NCBI RefSeq assembly: GCF_013409625.1
Contig: NZ_JACCBF010000001.1
Span: 4,901,001 to 4,965,000, forward strand
DNA: 64,000 nucleotides
Source: Nocardioides kongjuensis
GTDB taxonomy: Bacteria > Actinomycetota > Actinomycetes > Propionibacteriales > Nocardioidaceae
Direction: 5' to 3'
Positions 38,065-45,853 of this stretch are shown in pieces (the stretch's first letter is position 1; each line of letters begins with the position of its first letter). The notes beneath the pieces are model-generated. The model worked only from the letters and a program-made list of their open reading frames with translations. It was not told the origin of the DNA and ran no database searches. The position numbers and the translations under genes were made by a program.

Positions 38065-38649
38065 ATGCCCCCCCGTGCCGCCCCGCTGTCCGCGCAGGAC
38101 CGCCGCGAGATGCTGATCCGGGCGACCCGTCCGCTCCTCTACGAGCACGGGCGGGGGGTGACCACCCGGCTGATCGCCGAGGCCGCGGGCGTCGCCGAGG
38201 GCACCATCTTCCGCGTCTTCGACTCCAAGGACGACCTGGTCGACGCGACCATCGCCCGCGCCTTCGAGCCCGGCGACGTGCTGCGCCGGCTCGACGAGAT
38301 CGACCCCGGGTTGCCGTTGCGGGACAGGATGGTCGCGATGACCTCGATCCTGCAGCAGCGGTTCCTGGCGATCTTCGAGCTGATGCGGGCCCTCGGGGCG
38401 GTCGGCCCGCCGCACCACCTGCGCGACCGGCCCGAGATCGTCGCGGGCCTGGAGGAGGTACGCCGCCGGCTGCTCGCCCTGATCGAGCCCGACGCCGACC
38501 GGCTGACCCTGCCGCCCGAGCAGGTGCTGCACGTGTGGCGCTTGCTGACCTTCGCCGGCTCCCACCGGGAGATCGCCGACAACGACCTGCTCACCCCGAC
38601 CCGGATCGTCGACACCGTGCTCCACGGCGTCGAGAGGAGGGACTCCTGA
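38065..38649 (+). CDS. TetR family transcriptional repressor
   Basis: A 194-residue TetR regulator. The helix-turn-helix is in the first 60 residues (MLIRATRPLLYEHGRGVTTRLIAEAAGVAEGTIFRVFDSKDDLVDATI); the C-terminal domain is the variable ligand pocket. It is the first gene of an operon with the two ABC exporter halves (TGATG overlap at 38647-38651) and has a matching palindrome upstream, so it should repress its own operon until a substrate of the exporter binds. Confidence 0.93.
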   Translation: MPPRAAPLSAQDRREMLIRATRPLLYEHGRGVTTRLIAEAAGVAEGTIFRVFDSKDDLVDATIARAFEPGDVLRRLDEIDPGLPLRDRMVAMTSILQQRFLAIFELMRALGAVGPPHHLRDRPEIVAGLEEVRRRLLALIEPDADRLTLPPEQVLHVWRLLTFAGSHREIADNDLLTPTRIVDTVLHGVERRDS

Positions 38650-40388
38650 TGCTCGGACAGCTGCTGCGCAGCTACCTGCGCCCCTACAAGGGCTGGCTCT
38701 CGGCGATCGTCGTGCTCCAGTTCACCGGCACCGCCGCGATGCTGTACCTGCCCAGCCTCAACGCCGACATCATCGATCAGGGCGTGGCCCGCGGTGACAC
38801 CGGCAAGGTCGTGCAGCTCGGCGCGATCATGCTCGGCGTCGCGCTCGTCCAGGCCGCCTGCTCCATGACCTCGGCCTGGTTCGGCGGCCAGGCCGCGATG
38901 GCGTTCGGCCGCGACCTGCGCAAGGCCGTCTTCGGCCGGATCGGGAGCTTCTCGGCGCGCGAGGTGTCCACCTTCGGCGCCCCGTCGCTGATCACCCGCG
39001 CCACCAACGACGTCCAGCAGGTGCAGATGCTGGCGATGATGACCTGCCTGATGGCGGTGACCATCCCGATCATGATGGTCGGCGGCATCATCATGGCGAT
39101 GCGCGAGGACTTCGGCCTCTCGTGGCTGGTCGTCGCGGTCGTGCCGGTGCTGTTCGTGTGCATCGGCGTCGTGGTCTCGCAGATGGTGCCGGCGTTCCGG
39201 CAGGTCCAGGAGCGGCTCGACGACGTCAACCGCGTGCTGCGCGAGCAGATCACCGGCATCCGCGTGGTGCGCGCGTTCGTGCGCGAGCCGCAGGAGGTGC
39301 AGCGCTTCGAGCGGTCCAACGAGGACCTCACCGTCGTCTCGCTGCGCGCGGGCCGCTGGATGGCGGTCATGTTCCCGCTCGTCATGGGCGTCTCGAACAT
39401 CGCGAGCGTCGGCGTGATCTGGTTCGGCGGCCACCGCGTCGACTCCGGCCAGATGGAGGTGGGCGCCCTGACGGCGTTCCTGTCCTACCTGATGCAGATC
39501 CTGATGTCGGTGATGATGGGCACCTTCATGCTGATGATGATCCCGCGGGCCTCGGTCAGCGCGGACCGGATCGGCGAGGTGCTCGACACCGGCACGAGCG
39601 TCGTACCGCCGGCCCACCCGGTCACCGAGGTCTCCGTCGCCGGCCACCTCGACCTCGAGGGTGTCGGCCTCACCTACCCCGGCGCCGAGGCGCCGGTGCT
39701 GCGCGACGTCACCTTCTCGGCCCGACCCGGCCAGACCATCGCGGTCATCGGCTCGACCGGTGCCGGCAAGACCACCCTGGTCAACCTGGTGCCGCGCCTG
39801 CTCGACGCGACCCGGGGAGTGGTGCGGGTCGACGGCGTCGACGTGCGCGAGCTGGACCCCGAGCTGCTCTGGTCGCGGATCGGCCTGGTCCCGCAGCGCG
39901 CCTTCCTGTTCTCGGGCACCGTCGCCTCCAACCTGCGCTACGGCCGGCCGGACGCGACCGACGAGGAGCTGTGGGAGGCCCTCGAGATCGCCCAGGGCGC
40001 CGACTTCGTGCGCGAGATGCCCGAGCAGCTCGAGACCGTCGTCGCCCAGGGTGGTACGACGGTCTCCGGCGGCCAGCGGCAGCGCCTCGCGATCGCCCGG
40101 GCGCTCGTCCGACGACCCGAGATCTACCTCTTCGACGACGCCTTCTCGGCGCTGGACGTCGCCACCGACGCCCGGCTGAGGGCGGCGCTGGAGCCGGTGA
40201 CCCGCGACGCGACGGTCCTCATCGTCGCCCAGCGGATCGCCACCATCCGCGACGCCGACGTCATCCTCGTGCTCGAGGACGGCGAGGTCGTCGGCCAGGG
40301 CACCCACGACGAGCTGTTGCGGGACAACCCGACGTACCAGGAGATCGCCGCATCGCAGGGCATCAAGGGAGAGGAGGTCCTGGCATGA
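38649..40388 (+). CDS. ABC exporter half with degenerate nucleotide site
   Basis: A 579-residue type IV ABC exporter half: six transmembrane segments (residues 15-300) and an ATPase domain from 335. Walker A GSTGAGKTT is at 368-376, signature VSGGQ at 472-476. Walker B ends in YLFDD (493-497): Asp497 stands where the catalytic Glu should be, as in the degenerate half of heterodimeric exporters such as TM287/288. It pairs with the next gene, whose start overlaps this stop (ATGA). Exports hydrophobic drugs or lipids. Confidence 0.92.
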   Translation: MLGQLLRSYLRPYKGWLSAIVVLQFTGTAAMLYLPSLNADIIDQGVARGDTGKVVQLGAIMLGVALVQAACSMTSAWFGGQAAMAFGRDLRKAVFGRIGSFSAREVSTFGAPSLITRATNDVQQVQMLAMMTCLMAVTIPIMMVGGIIMAMREDFGLSWLVVAVVPVLFVCIGVVVSQMVPAFRQVQERLDDVNRVLREQITGIRVVRAFVREPQEVQRFERSNEDLTVVSLRAGRWMAVMFPLVMGVSNIASVGVIWFGGHRVDSGQMEVGALTAFLSYLMQILMSVMMGTFMLMMIPRASVSADRIGEVLDTGTSVVPPAHPVTEVSVAGHLDLEGVGLTYPGAEAPVLRDVTFSARPGQTIAVIGSTGAGKTTLVNLVPRLLDATRGVVRVDGVDVRELDPELLWSRIGLVPQRAFLFSGTVASNLRYGRPDATDEELWEALEIAQGADFVREMPEQLETVVAQGGTTVSGGQRQRLAIARALVRRPEIYLFDDAFSALDVATDARLRAALEPVTRDATVLIVAQRIATIRDADVILVLEDGEVVGQGTHDELLRDNPTYQEIAASQGIKGEEVLA

Positions 40389-42361
40389 GCGAGAGCCCCA
40401 AGAACGGCACCATGAAGCAGACCGAGCGGATCGTCCAGCAGGGCGGCCCGGGGCGTGGCCCGATGGGCGGCATGGTCGGCCAGAAGGCCGACGACTTCGG
40501 CACCTCCGCGCGCCGGCTGCTGTCCCTGCTGCGCCCCGCGCGCGGCAAGGCGGTCGCCGTGCTCCTACTCGGCATCGGCAGCGTCGCCTCCGTCGTGGTC
40601 GGCCCCTACCTGCTCGGCAAGGCGACCGACGCCGTCTTCAACGGCTTCATCGGCGGCCAGCTCGAGGGCCACACCCAGGCCGAGGCCGTCGCCCAGGCCG
40701 AGGCCAGCGGCAACAGCGGCCTCGCCGACTTCCTGCGCGGCCTCGAGGGCGTCGTCCCCGGCCGGGGCGTCGACTTCGACAAGGTCGGCCACATCCTGCT
40801 GATCGCGCTGCTGGTCTACGTCGGCGGCCAGGTCCTCGGCTGGCTGCAGGGCTACCTCGTCAACGACGTCGTCCAGGCCACGGTCAAGCAGATGCGCACC
40901 GACGTGGAGGAGAAGATCCACCGCCTCCCGCTGGCGTACTTCGACAAGCAGCCGCGCGGCGAGCTGCTCAGCCGGGTCACCAACGACATCGACAACGTCG
41001 CCCAGAACCTCCAGCAGACGATGAGCCAGCTGCTCACCTCGCTGCTGATGGTGGTGGGCGTGCTCGGCGCCATGTTCTGGGTCTCGCCGCTGCTCGCGGT
41101 GATCGCGCTGGTGTCGGTCCCGATCGCGATGTTCGTGACCGGGCGGATCATGAAGCGCTCGCAGAGCCAGTTCATCAACCAGTGGCGCCAGACCGGCCGG
41201 CTCAACGCCCAGGTCGAGGAGTCCATCTCCGGCCACGCGCTGGTCACCGTCTTCGGTCGCCGCACGGCGGTCGAGGCGGAGTTCGACTCGGCCAACGAGG
41301 AGCTCTACCAGTCGTCGTACCGCGCCCAGTTCATCAGCGGCCTCGTGATGCCGCTGATGATGCTGGTCGGCAACCTCAACTACGTCGTGATCGCCGTCGT
41401 CGGTGGCCTGCGGGTCACCTCGGGTGCGCTGTCGCTCGGCGACGTGCAGGCGTTCATCCAGTACTCCCGGATGTTCACGCAGCCCATCACCCAGATCGCG
41501 TCGATGGCCAACCTGCTCCAGTCCGGCGTGGCCTCGGCCGAGCGGGTCTTCGAGCTGCTCGACGCCGACGAGGAGGTCGCGCCGTCGTCGCTGTCCGCGT
41601 CGCCGGAGCGGGGCACCGCGACCCGTGGTGAGGTCCGCTTCGAGCACGTGTCGTTCTCCTACGACCCCGAGGAGCCCCTGATCGAGGACCTCTCCCTGGT
41701 CGCGCACCCCGGTCAGATGGTCGCGATCGTCGGTCCGACCGGCGCCGGCAAGACCACGCTGGTCAACCTGATCATGAGGTTCTACGAGCTCGACGGCGGC
41801 CGGATCCTGCTCGACGGCGAGGACATCGCGTCGATGGGGCGCGGCGAGCTGCGCGGCCGGATCGGCATGGTGCTCCAGGACACCTGGCTGTTCGAGGGCA
41901 CGATCCGCGACAACATCGCCTACGGCCGCCCGGACGCGACAGAGGAGGAGATCCGCGAGGCCGCACGGGCGACGTACGTCGACCGGTTCGTGCACTCCCT
42001 GCCGGAGGGCTACGACACCCGCGTCGACGACGAGGGCTCGAACCTGTCGGCCGGCGAGCGGCAGCTGATCACCATCGCCCGGGCCTTCCTGGCCCAGCCG
42101 GCGCTGCTGATCCTCGACGAGGCGACCTCGTCGGTCGACACCCGCACGGAGCTGCTGCTGCAGCAGGCGATGGCGGCGCTGCGCACCGACCGGACGTCGT
42201 TCGTCATCGCGCACCGGCTCTCCACGATCCGCGACGCCGACCTGATCTTGGTGATGGAGCACGGCCGGATCGTCGAGCAGGGTTCGCACGCCGACCTGCT
42301 CGAGGGCGACGGGGCGTTCGCCCGGCTGCACGCGGCGCAGTTCGCCGCGGCGGCCGTGTGA
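40385..42361 (+). CDS. ABC exporter half with canonical nucleotide site
   Basis: A 658-residue partner. An N-terminal extension of about 40 residues rich in Gly (PGRGPMGGMVGQKADDF) precedes the membrane domain; residues about 85-120 form an extra loop rich in Ala/Glu/Gly between helices 1 and 2. The ATPase has Walker A GPTGAGKTT, Walker B LLILDEATSSVD near residue 578 (catalytic Glu present) and a changed signature NLSAGERQL near residue 555. This is the mirror image of its partner: together they form one normal and one degenerate ATP site. Confidence 0.92.
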   Translation: MSESPKNGTMKQTERIVQQGGPGRGPMGGMVGQKADDFGTSARRLLSLLRPARGKAVAVLLLGIGSVASVVVGPYLLGKATDAVFNGFIGGQLEGHTQAEAVAQAEASGNSGLADFLRGLEGVVPGRGVDFDKVGHILLIALLVYVGGQVLGWLQGYLVNDVVQATVKQMRTDVEEKIHRLPLAYFDKQPRGELLSRVTNDIDNVAQNLQQTMSQLLTSLLMVVGVLGAMFWVSPLLAVIALVSVPIAMFVTGRIMKRSQSQFINQWRQTGRLNAQVEESISGHALVTVFGRRTAVEAEFDSANEELYQSSYRAQFISGLVMPLMMLVGNLNYVVIAVVGGLRVTSGALSLGDVQAFIQYSRMFTQPITQIASMANLLQSGVASAERVFELLDADEEVAPSSLSASPERGTATRGEVRFEHVSFSYDPEEPLIEDLSLVAHPGQMVAIVGPTGAGKTTLVNLIMRFYELDGGRILLDGEDIASMGRGELRGRIGMVLQDTWLFEGTIRDNIAYGRPDATEEEIREAARATYVDRFVHSLPEGYDTRVDDEGSNLSAGERQLITIARAFLAQPALLILDEATSSVDTRTELLLQQAMAALRTDRTSFVIAHRLSTIRDADLILVMEHGRIVEQGSHADLLEGDGAFARLHAAQFAAAAV

Positions 42362-42374
42362 CGCGCCGGGCGGC

Positions 42375-43016
42375 TCAGCAGTCGAACTGGAAGTAGGCGG
42401 GCTCGCCGCCGGTGACGGCGATGGCGCTGATCGGGGTGTCGTCGGTGACCTCGGCGGCGGGCGCGTCGAGCAGGAACCCGAAGTAGGGGAGCCCGTCCTC
42501 CTCGCCCGGCGGGTAGACCGACGACTGGTCGTAGCCGTCGTCGACCGGCTGGGTCAGCGAGGTGAAGGCGGCCCTCAGGTCGCCGTACGTCGAGCCGACC
42601 TGGATCCCGCCGTGCTCGGTCGCCGGCCCGGGGGCGGTCACCCAGAGCTGGGTGATGGTGGCGTCCTCGTCGGTGAGGACGCGGAGCCCGGCGCCGTCCG
42701 GGTCGTCCTTCCAGTGGATCAGCTCGCCCTCGCAGATCGCCGCCCCGTCGGCGAACAGGCCGGTCGCCGCCCACTCGTCGCGGGTCATCCCGACCCGGGC
42801 GTCGCCGATCGACCCCGGCCGGATGACGAGGGCCGGCAGCGCGGTGCTGGGCGCGGGGGTGCTGGGCGTGGGGGTGCTGGGCGTGGTGCTGGGCGTCGGC
42901 GTGGGGGTGCTCGACGAGCGCGTGGGTGAGGGCGTGCTCCGAGGCTCGTCGCCGTCGGACGAGCAGCCGGTGAGTGCGAGCAGGAGGGCGACGGCGGGGA
43001 TCAGCAAGCGGGCCAT
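42375..43016 (-). CDS. Lipoprotein of unknown function
   Basis: A 213-residue lipoprotein. The lipobox LALTGC puts the modified Cys at residue 18; residues 25-60 are a Thr/Ser/Pro-rich linker (TPSTP repeats) encoded by short GC-rich tandem repeats, and the C-terminal 150 residues form a globular domain with GMTRDEW, an ICEGELIHW cysteine and a final FQFDC cysteine that may pair. The domain resembles the beta-rich fold of secreted actinobacterial lipoproteins of unknown function. Anchored to the outer face of the membrane. It is transcribed towards the ABC exporter and is not obviously linked to it. Confidence 0.8.
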   Translation of the reverse strand: MARLLIPAVALLLALTGCSSDGDEPRSTPSPTRSSSTPTPTPSTTPSTPTPSTPAPSTALPALVIRPGSIGDARVGMTRDEWAATGLFADGAAICEGELIHWKDDPDGAGLRVLTDEDATITQLWVTAPGPATEHGGIQVGSTYGDLRAAFTSLTQPVDDGYDQSSVYPPGEEDGLPYFGFLLDAPAAEVTDDTPISAIAVTGGEPAYFQFDC

Positions 43017-43091
43017 GCCCCCTGCCTACCCGAGGTTGCGTCGCACCAACCGAGTTCGTCGTGAATCCGCGCCAGCGGCGTCAGGTCCGGT

Positions 43092-43106
43092 CGGTGCGAC
43101 GCACCG
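43092..43106. other. Dyad between metI and the lipoprotein gene
   Basis: Perfect 7-base arms (CGGTGCG and CGCACCG) around one base, a 15-bp palindrome just after the metI stop; a related GGTTGCGTCGCACCAACC lies at 43034-43051. Could be a short terminator or a binding site for the lipoprotein promoter. Confidence 0.4.
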
Positions 43107-43109
43107 GGG

Positions 43110-43787
43110 TCAGCGGCGCAGCACCTTGCGGGCCAGCAGGTTGCCGCCGAGCTGGATGACCATCACGAAGGCGACGAGCACCAGGATCGAGGCCCACATC
43201 ACGACGTCGTCGAACTGGCGGAAGCCGAAGCGCTGGGCGAACGAGCCCAGGCCGCCGCCGGCCACGACGCCGGCGATGGCGGTCATGTCCACGATCGCGA
43301 CGAAGGCGAACGTGTAGCCGAGCACCAGCGGACCGAGGGCCTCCGGGACGAGCACCGTGAAGGTGATCCGGGCGCGGCTGGCGCCCATGGCGCGGGCCGC
43401 CTCGATGACACCGGGGTTCACGGTCACCAGGTTCTGCTCGACGATCCGGCTGATCCCGAAGGTCGCGGCGACGACGATCGCGAAGGTGGCGGCCGGCGTA
43501 CCGATGCCGGTGCCGACGACCACCCGCGCCAGCGGCTGCAGGGCAGCGACGAAGATGACGAACGGGATCGGGCGGAAGAAGTTCACCGCGACGTTGAGCA
43601 CGACCTGCAGCGGCCGGTTCGCGTAGAGGCCGCCCTTGCGCGTCAGGAAGAGGCCCAGGCCGAGCCCGAGACCGAGCAGTCCGCCGAGCAGCAGCGCGGT
43701 CGTGGCCATGACCAGCGTCTCGCCGGCCGCCTGCCAGAACTCGGACTGCAGGTCGCCGAGGCGGGTGTCGATGGCGAGGGGAGTCAT
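43110..43787 (-). CDS. metI: Methionine ABC transporter permease
   Basis: A 225-residue MetI-type permease with five to six helices; the coupling-helix region EAARAMGASRARITFTVLVPEALGPLVLGY holds the EAA motif that contacts the ATPase. Pairs with MetN and MetQ encoded just upstream (the stop and ATG overlap as TGATG at 43785-43789). Imports methionine, possibly D-methionine or sulfoxide. Confidence 0.95.
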   Translation of the reverse strand: MTPLAIDTRLGDLQSEFWQAAGETLVMATTALLLGGLLGLGLGLGLFLTRKGGLYANRPLQVVLNVAVNFFRPIPFVIFVAALQPLARVVVGTGIGTPAATFAIVVAATFGISRIVEQNLVTVNPGVIEAARAMGASRARITFTVLVPEALGPLVLGYTFAFVAIVDMTAIAGVVAGGGLGSFAQRFGFRQFDDVVMWASILVLVAFVMVIQLGGNLLARKVLRR

Positions 43788-44833
43788 CAGGCGACCTCCG
43801 TCCACTCGACGAGGGCAGCGACCTCGGCCAGTGCGCGCTCGACCGCGGCGGTGTCGCCGGACAGGGCGAGGGTGAGGTTGCCGAAGGTGGTGCCCTGGAC
43901 CTCCTCGATGCCGCCGTAGACGAGCTCGAACGCCACCTCGTGGCGCAGGAAGGCCGCGAACACCTCGGACTGGCGCACCTCCTGCTGCCGGAAGGCCAGG
44001 CGGACGAACCGTCCGTCGTGGCGCTCGCGCAGCGCGGCGACCACGTCGGGGGCGGGCAGGTCGTCGACGACGGTGCCGACGAAGCGCTTCGTCACCGGGT
44101 GCTGCGGGTCGGCGAACAGGTCGACGGCGCGGCCCTGCTCGACCACCTTCCCGTCCTCCATCACCGCCACCCGGTGGGCGATGCGTCGTACGACGTCCAT
44201 CTCGTGCGTGATGAGCAAGATGGTGATGCCGAGCTCCCGGTTGACGCGCGCGAGCAGGTCGAGGACGTCGCGGGTGGTGTCGGGGTCGAGGGCGCTGGTG
44301 GCCTCGTCGGCGAGCAGGAGCCGTGGCTCGGTCGCGAGGGCCCGGGCGATACCGACGCGCTGCTTCTGGCCACCGGACAGCTCGCTGACCCGGGCGTGCG
44401 CCTTGTCGGCCAGGCCGACGAAGTGGAGCAGCTCGGAGATCCGCTGCTGCTGGTCCCTGCGGGCGACGCCGGCGACGGTGAGCGGGAACGCGAGGTTGCC
44501 CCACACGGTGCGCGACTCCATCAGGTTGAACTGCTGGAACACCATGCCGATGCCGCGCCGCAGGTCGCGCAGGCCCTTCTCGGGGAGCGTGGTGACGTCG
44601 ACACCGTCGACCACGACGCTCCCCGAGGTGACTGGCTCGAGCGCGTTGACGAGGCGCACCAGCGTCGACTTGCCGGCGCCCGAGTAGCCGATGATCGCGA
44701 AGATCTCACCGGCATCGACCCGCAGGTCGACGCCGTCGACGGCGCGGTGCGCCGGGTCGCCGCGGCGCGCGCCGGGGAACTCCTTGACGACCCCGCGCAG
44801 CTCGACGAGCGGATCGACCTGCGGCTCGCTCAC
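43787..44833 (-). CDS. metN: Methionine ABC transporter ATP-binding protein
   Basis: A 348-residue MetN: Walker A GYSGAGKST at residues 49-57, signature LSGGQKQRVGIARAL near 147, Walker B LLLADEATSALD near 168, and the C-terminal NIL domain from about residue 265 that binds methionine and inhibits transport when it is plentiful. Start GTG overlaps the metQ stop (GTGA). No SAM or S-box riboswitch is seen upstream of the operon. Confidence 0.95.
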   Translation of the reverse strand: MSEPQVDPLVELRGVVKEFPGARRGDPAHRAVDGVDLRVDAGEIFAIIGYSGAGKSTLVRLVNALEPVTSGSVVVDGVDVTTLPEKGLRDLRRGIGMVFQQFNLMESRTVWGNLAFPLTVAGVARRDQQQRISELLHFVGLADKAHARVSELSGGQKQRVGIARALATEPRLLLADEATSALDPDTTRDVLDLLARVNRELGITILLITHEMDVVRRIAHRVAVMEDGKVVEQGRAVDLFADPQHPVTKRFVGTVVDDLPAPDVVAALRERHDGRFVRLAFRQQEVRQSEVFAAFLRHEVAFELVYGGIEEVQGTTFGNLTLALSGDTAAVERALAEVAALVEWTEVA

Positions 44834-45798
44834 TTCTGCTCGCGGATCTGGTTCTCGACGTCGTGCAGGCTCTTCTCGAGGTCGGCCTGGCTGATGGTGA
44901 CGAACTCGGCGGTGCCGCCGGCAGCCTCGTCGACGCCGTCGAGCACTGCCTGGGTCTGCTGGTAGACCTCGACCAGCTTCTCCAGCGCGGGGTTGTCCTT
45001 GTCCTCGGCGCGCACGGCGAAGATGTTGACGTAGGGGATCGCCTTCGGGTCGCTCGCGTCGTCGACGGCGATGGCGTCGTCGAACTTCAGTCCGGCGTCC
45101 TCCACGAAGTCGTTGTTGACGATCGCGGCGGCCACGTCGGGCAGGGAGGTCGGGGTCAGGTCGGCCTGCAGGGCCTTCACCTTGACCCGCGAGGCGGACT
45201 CGTCGACGTCGGCGACGGTCGAGAAGATCGAGCCGCCGTCCTTGAGCTTGATCAGGCCGGCCGACTGCAGCACGAGCAGGCCGCGGGCCTGGTTGGAGTC
45301 GTCGTCGGGAACGACCACGGTCTCGCCGTCGGGGATGTCGGCGACGTCGTCGTACTTCTGGGAGTAGAGGCCGAGCGGGTAGATCGCGGTCGCGCCCAGC
45401 GGGACCAGGTCGTCGTCGTTGGCGACGTTGTACTCGGCGAGGTAGACGATGTGCTGGAACTGGTTGGCGTCCAGCTCGCCCTCGGCCAGCGCGGGGTTGG
45501 GCAGCGGGTACTCGGCGAAGTCGCGGATCTCGAGCTCGATGCCGGCGTCCTTCGCGGCCTTCTCGAAGGTCTTCCAGTACGGGTCGCTCGCGCCGACGGT
45601 GCCGAGCACCACCTTCACCGGGTCGCTCTTCGACAGCTCGGTGCCGCCGTCGCCGTCGGTCGCGCGGCGGGTGTCGTCGCCGTCGCGGGTGGAGAAGATG
45701 ATCGCCGCCGCGATGACGGCGAGCACGGCCACGGCCGCACCGATCACCAGCGGTAGCCGGGACTTCGGGGCCTCGATGAGGGGAGTCTGGTCGGACAT
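44830..45798 (-). CDS. metQ: Methionine ABC transporter substrate-binding protein, membrane anchored
   Basis: A 322-residue MetQ/NlpA-family binding protein (VKVVLGTVGASDPYWKTFEKAA, FAEYPLPNPALAEGELDANQFQHIVYL, VVPDDDSNQARGLLVLQSAGL). Unusual point: instead of a lipobox it has an N-terminal signal-anchor helix (residues 15-36, LPLVIGAAVAVLAVIAAAIIF) followed by a charged linker, with no cysteine. It is therefore held by a transmembrane helix or is released. First gene of the metQNI operon, starting with ATG at 45798. Confidence 0.92.
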   Translation of the reverse strand: MSDQTPLIEAPKSRLPLVIGAAVAVLAVIAAAIIFSTRDGDDTRRATDGDGGTELSKSDPVKVVLGTVGASDPYWKTFEKAAKDAGIELEIRDFAEYPLPNPALAEGELDANQFQHIVYLAEYNVANDDDLVPLGATAIYPLGLYSQKYDDVADIPDGETVVVPDDDSNQARGLLVLQSAGLIKLKDGGSIFSTVADVDESASRVKVKALQADLTPTSLPDVAAAIVNNDFVEDAGLKFDDAIAVDDASDPKAIPYVNIFAVRAEDKDNPALEKLVEVYQQTQAVLDGVDEAAGGTAEFVTISQADLEKSLHDVENQIREQK

Positions 45799-45853
45799 GA
45801 CGGGCTTAATGCCACCAAACCGCTAGACATTCCCTCGTCGGGAGTTGCCTGCG

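Noticed and set aside
42840..42910. CRISPR-like or tandem-repeat array
   Set aside because: Units are short, imperfect and inside a lipoprotein gene; they encode a proline-rich linker.
43940..44965. Plus-strand frames of 300 codons and more over metN, metQ (44863-45756) and the quinate operon (45845-47788)
   Set aside because: All are antisense shadows in high-GC DNA, lacking family motifs, while the minus-strand genes have every catalytic motif.
45799..45853. Possible SAM riboswitch before metQNI
   Set aside because: Only 55 bp separate the metQ start from the upstream gene and no S-box-like helices can be folded; too short for a known SAM riboswitch.
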